DNA of 64,000 nucleotides from Closterium sp. Naga37s-1 (Eukaryota > Streptophyta > Zygnematophyceae > Desmidiales > Closteriaceae), in assembly GCA_947471745.1 (NCBI GenBank), contig CANJKZ010000180.1, forward strand, positions 20,001 to 84,000, read 5' to 3'. How positions within the stretch are numbered: position 1 is the stretch's first letter; every line of letters starts with the position of its first letter. The position numbers and the translations under genes are program-made. The notes under the pieces are model-generated. The model was not told the DNA's origin. It saw only the letters and a program-made list of their open reading frames with translations, and did not search any database. This document shows positions 58,301-64,000 of this stretch, one piece after another.

Positions 58301-61300
58301 GCTGATGGTGATACAGTGCCGTGGTGGCACACAGCTGCTGCTGGTTTCTGTGTATTGCACCTTACAGCACAGCATCGCACAGTACAGCACAGCACAGCAC
58401 AGCACAGCATCGCACAGCACAGCACAGCACAGCACAGCACCACACAGCACCGCACAGCACCGCACAGCACAGCACAGCACAGCACATCACATCACGTCAC
58501 ATCACATCACATCACATCACATCACATCACATCACACCACACCACACCACACCACACCACACCACACCACACCACACCACACCACACCACACCATACCAC
58601 ACCACACCACACCACATCACATCACATCACATCACATCACATCACATCACATCACATCACATCACAGCACAGCACAACACAGCACAGCACAGCACAGCAC
58701 AGCACATCACATCACACCACACCACACCACACCACACCACACCACACCACACCACACCACACCACACCACACCACAGCACAGCACAGCACAGCACACCAC
58801 ACCACACCACACCACACCACACCACACCACACCACATCACATCACATCACACCACACCACACCACACCACACCACACCACACCACACCACACCACACCAC
58901 ACCACACCACATCACATCACATCACATCACATCACATCACATCACATCACATCACATCACATCACATCACATCACACCACACCACATCACATCACACCAC
59001 ATCACATCACATCACATCACTCACATCACATCACACCACATCACATCAGATTGAGTCCTATCACCTGAATGTCACCAGCAGGCTCAGCAGGGGCAGACCC
59101 TAAGCGCCTTATGATTGCCACTGCCTTGAGATTGGTTCTACCTTAAGCAGTCGTCGCAATAAGAGTGTCATTGAGCACATGAATGAATGAGCCCAATATA
59201 CAATTTCGCCATGCCGTTTGTTGCAGTGTGTTTTGACGTTGCAGCGCTATTGTTTCAAACACATGGTGTTGCTTCTAGAAACATTGAATTCTCTCCTACA
59301 TAACGTTGTTTCAAACTCCTATATCCCTCATCGTGTTTCTTCCCTCATCGTGTTTCTTCCCTCATCGTGCTTTTTCCCTCATCGTGTTTCTTCCCTCATC
59401 GTGCTTTTTCCCTCATCGTGCTTTTTCCCTCATCGTGCTTTTTCCCCCCTGCACTAATCTTAACTAATGAACGATTAAAATTATGTATCTTTCAATTCTA
59501 TCGTGCCATGCTGCCCTACACTACTTCAGGATCTTATACACCTGGCCTTCCACCGGTTTCATCTCCTGGTGCTCCAGTTGCATCTGCTGGTGCACCAGTA
59601 TCATCTGCCAGTTCACCAGCGCCAGCACCAGTACCAACTCCACCACCGTCAACACCAGCACCAACACTTGCAGCAGTACCATCATCACCAGCAGCACCAC
59701 CATCACCAGCAGCAGCACCATCACCAGCAGCAGCACCATCACCAGCAGCAGCACCATCACCAGCAGCACTGCCAACATATTCCTCTTCTGTCCCCTCCCC
59801 TTCATCCCCACTTGCTCTAACGCCAACACCAACTCTACAGCCACTTTCCCCTTCCCCCCTCCCTCCTCCACCTCCTCCTCCTCTCTCTCCTCCCTACCCA
59901 ACGCCACCTGTCAGTATCTCAACGGGTGTAATAGCAGGTGTGGCAGTGGCAGCACTATGCGCTGTCGCTGTTGTTGCTGCTCTTATCTTCTGCCTGTGCA
60001 AGCAGTACCAGAAGCAAGGCGGCTCTCTACGCGCCAAGTGTAAGAGCCCTGGGTCCGGGCCGGGAGATGTGTAACAATATTTGGTACGCACTCTGTGTTG
60101 TGCTGTCGCTGTTGTTGCTGCTCTTATATTCTGCCTGTGCAAGCAGTACCAGAATCAAGGCCACTCTCTACGCACCAAGTGTAAGTAAGAACCCGTGCAA
60201 GCAGTACCAGAAGCAAGGTCCAGGCCAGGAGATGTGATGTGTAGCAATCTTTAGAGAACACTCTGTGCTGTCACTGCTGTTGCTGCTCTTATTTTCTGCC
60301 TGTGCAAAGCTGCACTGGAGGCAAGGTCGATCCCTACACTCCAAGTGTAAGAGCCCTGGGTTTGGGAGATGTGTGATAATTCTTAATAAGCACTTTGTGC
60401 TGTTGCAGCTGTTGGTGCCCTTGTGATCATTCTTTTCCCCGGTTTCCCACCCTCCCTTCAGCATCGTCCAACCACAGCGTGCCACCTGGCATCTGCCAGC
60501 AGTACCCCCTCTCCACCGTCCTTCAGGCCACCGACAACTGGGCGCCTTGCAATCTGATTGGCTCTGGCGGATTTGCTGACGTGTACAGGGGGGTCTCCCC
60601 CTTCGATCCTCACGAGCTGTGGGCTGTGAAGCGAGGGAAAGTGTTCTCAGATGACTTTCAGAGGGAGGTGGGTGAGCAGTGCCACTCAGTGAGTGAGGGG
60701 TTAGGGCGAAGTGCCACTTTTAAGGCGCCTAAAAAAACCCCAGCTGTGGCATGGGCTGTTGTTGCGAGGGAAAGTGTTCTCAGATGACTTTCAGCGGGAG
60801 GTGAGACGTGCAATTCAGTGGGTGTTGAAATAGAGCGGACCATGAGTTAGTTTGGACAGTTCAAACAGTGCAAATAGTGCAAACAGGGCAAACAGTGCAA
60901 ACAGTGCAGACAGTGCAGACAGTGCAAGCAGTGCAAATAGCGCAGACAGCGACGGGAGGGGGGGCACACCTCATCTTCTCCCCTCTCCTCCCAGCGCCTT
61001 TCCCTTCTCTCACCCCTCTTTCCCCCCTCCCCCACTAGGTCAACGGCATGTGCAGCAACCACCACCCGCACCTCGTGAAACTCCTGGGATACTGCATGGA
61101 GGAGCGGCAGGAGCAGGCCCAAACCAACCCACTGCTGCCAGGCTTTTGAGGTCCCTAAAAAATAGACCCCTCTCTCTCCCTCCTCCCCCCACTAGGTTAA
61201 CGGCATGTGCAGCAAGCACCACCCCCACCTCGTGAAGCTCCTGGGGTACTGTATGGAGGAGCGGCAGGATCAGGCCCGAACCAACCCACTGCTTCTCAGC

Positions 61301-61484
61301 CTCTCGTTTTTCACAAGGAGAAGCAGCAGCAGGAGCAGCAGCAGGAGCAACAGAAGCGTGAGGGGAACGAGGGGCGGGGGTGGCAGCGGTGGGGGAAAGG
61401 GGTCTACTGGTGGTTTTACGGTGGAGCAAGTGTTGATCTATGAGCTAATGGAAGGGGGAGACCTTGAGAGCAGGATGCAGGCAG
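55355..61484 (+). CDS. LRR receptor-like kinase (partial, 5' end not seen, continues to the right)
   Basis: Exons that fit in phase: three 72-bp phase-2 LRR exons (55355-55426, 55766-55837, 56486-56557; [51 protein letters not shown]). Next are 57614-57888 ([14 protein letters not shown], Ala/Pro-rich, Cys-rich end) and 59530-60039 (Pro/Ala/Ser-rich, then membrane segment [20 protein letters not shown] and CLCKQYQK). The kinase exons are 60462-60667 ([17 protein letters not shown]) and 61196-61484 ([19 protein letters not shown], an S/R/G-rich insert, [15 protein letters not shown]). This is a plasma-membrane receptor kinase of plant type. The glycine loop and ATP-binding lysine are present. 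The catalytic loop lies beyond what I can trace. Signal peptide and earlier LRRs are missing and may lie left of the copia relics. Confidence 0.82.
55617..55750 (+). repeat. ~12-bp tandem repeat (TGTGTCACCCCT)
   Basis: About eleven variable units of CCTTGTGTCAAC/CCATGTGTCACC in an intron of the receptor kinase gene. Confidence 0.85.
56078..56455 (+). repeat. (CCCT)n microsatellite
   Basis: About 375 bp of CCCT with a few CCAT, CTCT and CCTT variants, in the intron before the third LRR exon. Reading frames across it (PSLPPSLPP or GREGGREGG) are artefacts of composition. Confidence 0.95.
56600..56880 (+). repeat. Three downstream copies of the third LRR exon end
   Basis: ACCAGCATCCATyACCGCACTC.TAACCTCTATGTCCTGT recurs at about 56621, 56721 and 56827, after the exon at 56486-56557, about 100 bp apart. 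One copy ends with an intact CTTGTAAG donor, the others with CTGTGGG. Confidence 0.88.
57170..57560 (+). repeat. ~10-bp tandem repeat (AAGTCAGACC)
   Basis: Roughly 38 imperfect units of AAGTCAGACC/AAGTCAAACC in the intron before the Ala/Pro-rich exon. Confidence 0.9.
57865..58215 (+). repeat. Five-fold repeat of an exon end with splice donor
   Basis: GCATGCAGCAGTATATATG|GTAAGGAGGGTAT is followed by four more versions (about 57947, 58035, 58110, 58190), each with CAGCA-TATG-GTAAG and then CATGGGcCCAGGCGAGTTGT. The first is the genuine end of the exon 57614-57888. Confidence 0.9.
58360..59046 (+). repeat. Pentanucleotide array (CACAG/CATCA/CACAC blocks)
   Basis: About 137 5-bp units arranged in homogeneous blocks: ACAGC, then ATCAC, then ACCAC, then ATCAC again, and so on, with one phase slip near 59019. 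The three long His/Thr/Ser frames over it are composition artefacts. Confidence 0.95.
59330..59445 (+). repeat. 17-bp tandem repeat
   Basis: Seven units of CCTCATCGTGCTTTTTC / CCTCATCGTGTTTCTTC in the intron before the transmembrane exon. Confidence 0.92.
60070..60350 (+). repeat. Two downstream copies of the transmembrane-exon end
   Basis: GCTGTCGCTGTTGTTGCTGC ... TGCCTGTGCAAGCAGTACCA ... CCAAGT|GTAAG recurs around 60100-60180 and 60265-60340 after the real exon end at 60039. All three keep AAGT|GTAAG. Confidence 0.9.
60631..60803. repeat. 40-bp exon-end duplication with a GGCGCC palindrome between the copies
   Basis: GCGAGGGAAAGTGTTCTCAG ... GGGAGGTG occurs at 60631-60670 (kinase exon end plus donor) and 60764-60803. 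Between them is CTTTTAAGGCGCCTAAAAAA (60717-60736), a member of the palindrome family with two mismatches. Confidence 0.88.
60855..60955 (+). repeat. 9-bp tandem repeat
   Basis: About eleven units of CAGTGCAAA/CAGTGCAGA, intronic. Confidence 0.9.
61039..61185 (+). repeat. Upstream copy of the kinase aC-helix exon
   Basis: After CCCACTAG, the codons for [20 protein letters not shown] and [13 protein letters not shown] run from 61039 to about 61138, then CTTTTGAGGTCCCTAAAAAA (decayed palindrome). The fuller copy begins at 61196 after the same acceptor. Either could be the used exon. I prefer 61196 because it continues into the next kinase motif. Confidence 0.85.
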
Positions 61485-61504
61485 GTGGGTGGGCTTATCT
61501 GTTT

Positions 61505-61715
61505 GCCGGGTGCATGGTGCATGGTGCAGGGTGCATGTGCATGGTGCAGGGTGCATGGTGCAGGGTGCATGGTGCAGGGTGCATGTGCATGGTGCAGGGT
61601 GCAGGGTGCAGGGTGAAGGGTGCAGCCACTCAAACTGGAAGGGTGCGGTGGAGCAACTGTTGATTATGAGCTCATGCAAGGGGGGTATCTTGAGAGCAGG
61701 AAGCTGGCAGGTGAG
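61505..61715 (+). repeat. GGTGCA repeat and a copy of the LIYELMEGG exon end
   Basis: 61510-61620 is built of GGTGCATGGTGCAGGGTGCA units. At 61645-61712 GTGGAGCAACTGTTGATTAT .. GAGAGCAGGAAGCTGGCAG|GTGAG repeats the exon end at 61423-61484 with its donor. Confidence 0.85.
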
Positions 61716-61722
61716 CCTTTCC

Positions 61723-62180
61723 AAGAAGCTTATCCAGGTAGGTGGATTCCTGGGGCTGTAAAGGAACAACAGATTGCGCCTCAAGAATTCTTTTGAGTCG
61801 ACTCAAAAGTCACCTTGTTACAATGGCACACGACACATTTTCTTGTGAGTCGACTCAAAGGTGGATTCCTGGGGCTGTGAAGGGACAACTGATTGCGCCT
61901 CAAAATTCCTTTGAGGCGCCTCAAAACAAGAAGCTTATCCAGGCAGGTGGATTCCTGGGGCTGTGAAGGGACAATTGATTGCGCCTCAAAATTCATCTCC
62001 AAGGAGGTTTGAGCTTTTGAGGCGACTCAAAAGTCATCTTGAGCAGGTTAATAGAACCTTCTCAGAATTGTGCTCGCGAGCAGGTTCGGTTACCTTGACT
62101 CAGGGACCAGAGTGCTAAGTCGTTTTTTTAGTCGACTCAAAAATCGACTTTTGAGTCGACTCGAAAATTGACTCGGGGAC
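61723..62180. repeat. Palindrome cluster between tandem copies
   Basis: Three copies of GGTGGATTCCTGGGGCTGT ... GATTGCGCCTCAA(A)ATTC start at 61741, 61860 and 61946. Between copies 1 and 2 lie CTTTTGAGTCGACTCAAAAG (61790) and GTGAGTCGACTCAAAG. Between 2 and 3 lies CTTTGAGGCGCCTCAAAA (61909). After 3 comes GCTTTTGAGGCGACTCAAAA (62013). Two more GTCGAC palindromes overlap at 62123-62170. Confidence 0.93.
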
Positions 62181-62194
62181 GAGAGCACCAGAAT

Positions 62195-62345
62195 ACTGAA
62201 TCATTGATTCTCTTCTTGATTCTCTTTTTGAATCATTGATTCTCTTTTTGATTCTCTTATTGAATCATTGATTCTCTTCTTGATTCTCTTATTGAATCAT
62301 TGATTCTCTTCTTGATTCTCTTATTGAATCATTGATTCTCTTCTT
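62195..62345 (+). repeat. ~30-bp repeat of TTGATTCTCTT
   Basis: Four to five units of GAATCATTGATTCTCTTCTT GATTCTCTTATT. Simple AT-rich intronic repeat. Confidence 0.88.
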
Positions 62346-62366
62346 GGACCAGAGTGCTACCAAAAC

Positions 62367-63640
62367 CATCATCAATCTTGATCAAGAAGTTCGGCATCAT
62401 CAATCTTGATCAAGAAGTTTGGCATCATCAATCTTGATCAAGAAGTTCGGCAACATCAATCTTGATCAAGAAGTTTGGCATCATCAATCTTGATCAAGAA
62501 GTTTGGCATCATCAATCTTGATCAAGAAGTTCGGCATCATCAATCTTGATCAAGAAGTTCGGCATCATCAATCTTGATCAAGAAGTTTGGCATCATCAAT
62601 CTTGATCAAGAAGTTCGGCAACATCAATCTTGATCAAGAAGTTTGGCATCATCAATCTTGATCAAGAAGTTTGGCATCATCAATCTTGATCAAGAAGTTT
62701 GGCATCATCAATCTTGATCAAGAAGTTCGGCATCATCAATCTTGATCAAGAAGTTTGGCATCATCAATCTTGATCAAGAAGTTTGGCATCATCAATCTTG
62801 ATCAAGAAGTTTGGCATCATCAATCTTGATCAAGAAGTTTGGCATCATCAATCTTGATCAAGAAGTTTGGCATCATCAATCTTGATCAAGAAGTTTGGCA
62901 TCGTCAATCTTGATCAAGAAGTTTGGCATCATCAATCTTGATCAAGAAGTTCGGCATCATCAATCTTGATCAAGAAGTTTGGCATCATCAATCTTGATCA
63001 AGAAGTTCGGCATCATCAATCTTGATCAAGAAGTTTGGCATCACCAATCTTGATCAAGAAGTTTGGCATCATCAATCTTGATCAAGAAGTTCGGCATCAT
63101 CAATCTTGATCAAGAAGTTTGGCATCACCAATCTTGATCAAGAAGTTCGGCATCATCAATCTTGATCAAGAAGTTTGGCATCATCAATCTTGATCAAGAA
63201 GTTTGGCATCATCAATCTTGATCAAGAAGTTCGGCAACATCAATCTTGATCAAGAAATTTGGCATCATCAATCTTGATCAAGAAGTTTGGCATCATCAAT
63301 CTTGATCAAGAAGTTTGGCATCATCAATCTTGATCAAGAAGTTCGGCATCATCAATCTTGATCAAGAAGTTTGGCATCATCAATCTTGATCAAGAAGTTT
63401 GGCATCATCAATCTTGATCAAGAAGTTTGGCATCATCAATCTTGATCAAGAAGTTTGGCATCATCAATCTTGATCAAGAAGTTTGGCATCATCAATCTTG
63501 ATCAAGAAGTTTGGCATCATCAATCTTGATCAAGAAGTTTGGCATCATCAATCTTGATCAAGAAGTTTGGCATCATCAATCTTTATCAAGAAGTTTGGCA
63601 TCATCAATCTTGATCAAGAAGTTTGGCATCATCAATCTTG
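62367..63640 (+). repeat. 28-bp tandem array, 45 units
   Basis: CATCATCAATCTTGATCAAG + AAGTTtGG is repeated exactly 45 times with no indel. A further partial unit starts at 63627. Each unit contains the 12-bp palindrome TCTTGATCAAGA. Variation is mostly TTTGG/TTCGG, with rare CATCACC, CAACATC, CATCGTC and one CTTTATC. CTTGGACCAGAG stands on both sides of the array. Confidence 0.95.
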
Positions 63641-63654
63641 GACCAGAGTTTGAT

Positions 63655-63990
63655 TAAGAGGACTGGACCAGGAATCTGCAGTTCGTTGGCGTCAAGCAGC
63701 ACACCATTCCCCCCCGCTCCTCACGAATTTTTTAATGCCTCCAAAGGTGGTTTATGAGGCGCCGCAAAGACCGGAGTATCTGCAAATGATTGGCATCAAA
63801 CAAAACGCCATTCTCCCCTCCCCCCCCTCCTCTCCTCACAATTCTCCGTCATGTCCCCGCCCCCGGGCTCCTCGCCCCTCTCCCTGCAGCAGTGCCTGGG
63901 CTGTCTATTTGAGATGGTGCGCAGATAGGAGTATCTTCGTGGCTTTGGGCATTCATCTGCGGTTATTCCTGCCCCTTCCCTCACTTAAAT
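63655..63990 (+). repeat. Two diverged copies around a GAGGCGCC palindrome (possible kinase exon debris)
   Basis: GACTGGACCAGGAATCTGCA ... GGCGTCAAGCAGCACACCAT ... CTCCTCACGAATT (63659-63731) parallels AGACCGGAGTATCTGCAAAT ... GGCATCAAACAAAACGCCAT ... CTCCTCACAATT (63768-63845). TTTATGAGGCGCCGCAAAGA (63751-63770) lies at the joint. DWTRNLQF could be the start of the kinase LDWxxRL segment, but this is weak. GCAGATAGGAGTATCTTC at 63921 may be a third remnant. Confidence 0.6.
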
Positions 63991-64000
63991 TAAACCCCCC

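Noticed and set aside
58305-59103. Three ~250-codon His/Thr/Ser frames
   Set aside because: Produced by the pentanucleotide array in all frames. No start context or homologous domain.
62367-63640. CRISPR-like array of 28-bp repeats
   Set aside because: The units abut with no unique spacers, and the window is eukaryotic. It is a simple tandem array.

Overview
This is a eukaryotic, GC-rich and unusually repeat-laden window. It has spliceosomal introns, a plant-type purple acid phosphatase, legume-type (L-type) lectin modules, an LRR receptor kinase built from 72-bp phase-2 LRR exons, RNI-like LRR genes and Ty1/copia relics. Together these point to the green-plant lineage. A streptophyte alga, perhaps a zygnematophyte such as Closterium, is my best guess, but that is inference and no marker here settles it.

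Layout. 1-8.3 kb, minus strand: pieces of one or more secreted lectin genes. They comprise a signal-peptide exon, a low-complexity ectodomain, a two-exon lectin module at 4.4-5.9 kb and a second module at 1.5-2.9 kb that holds 133 uninterrupted CTG units (poly-Ser). 9.3-14 kb, plus strand: two paralogous coiled-coil/LRR genes with a MITE-like element between them. 14.1-16.9 kb, minus strand: a decayed copy of a RING gene. 18.4-28.1 kb, plus strand: the intact giant RING gene (about 3,200 aa), followed convergently by a third coiled-coil/LRR gene (28.3-29.7 kb). 31.0-46.2 kb, plus strand: a complete 7-exon purple acid phosphatase gene, 534 aa, whose last intron carries a 9.5-kb array of 108-bp units. 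47.3-50.2 kb, minus strand: a complete 4-exon DUF1996 gene, 315 aa. 50.8-55.2 kb: Ty1/copia relics. 55.4 kb to the right edge, plus strand: an LRR receptor kinase gene without a visible 5' end, running off the window. For the phosphatase, the DUF1996 gene and the three LRR genes, intron phases match at every junction I checked by hand.

The most striking theme concerns two linked kinds of structure. First, introns are filled with tandem partial copies of neighbouring exon ends, including the splice sites. Second, short palindromes (core GAGTCGACTC or GAGGCGCCTC, flanked by TTTT/AAAA) sit again and again exactly between the two copies of a local duplication. This occurs at 5.1, 16.2, 22.0, 34.5, 60.7, 61.8-62.0 and 63.75 kb, and at 3.0-3.6 kb inside a 284-bp tandem repeat. 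The 22.0-kb case is inside coding sequence. The 108-bp array unit consists of a phosphatase exon end, its 5' splice site and a decayed version of the same palindrome. I know of no described element family or repair signature that matches this, so it is the main candidate for something undescribed.

The genes do not form an operon or an obvious pathway. Several are secreted or cell-surface proteins (lectin, phosphatase, DUF1996, receptor kinase).
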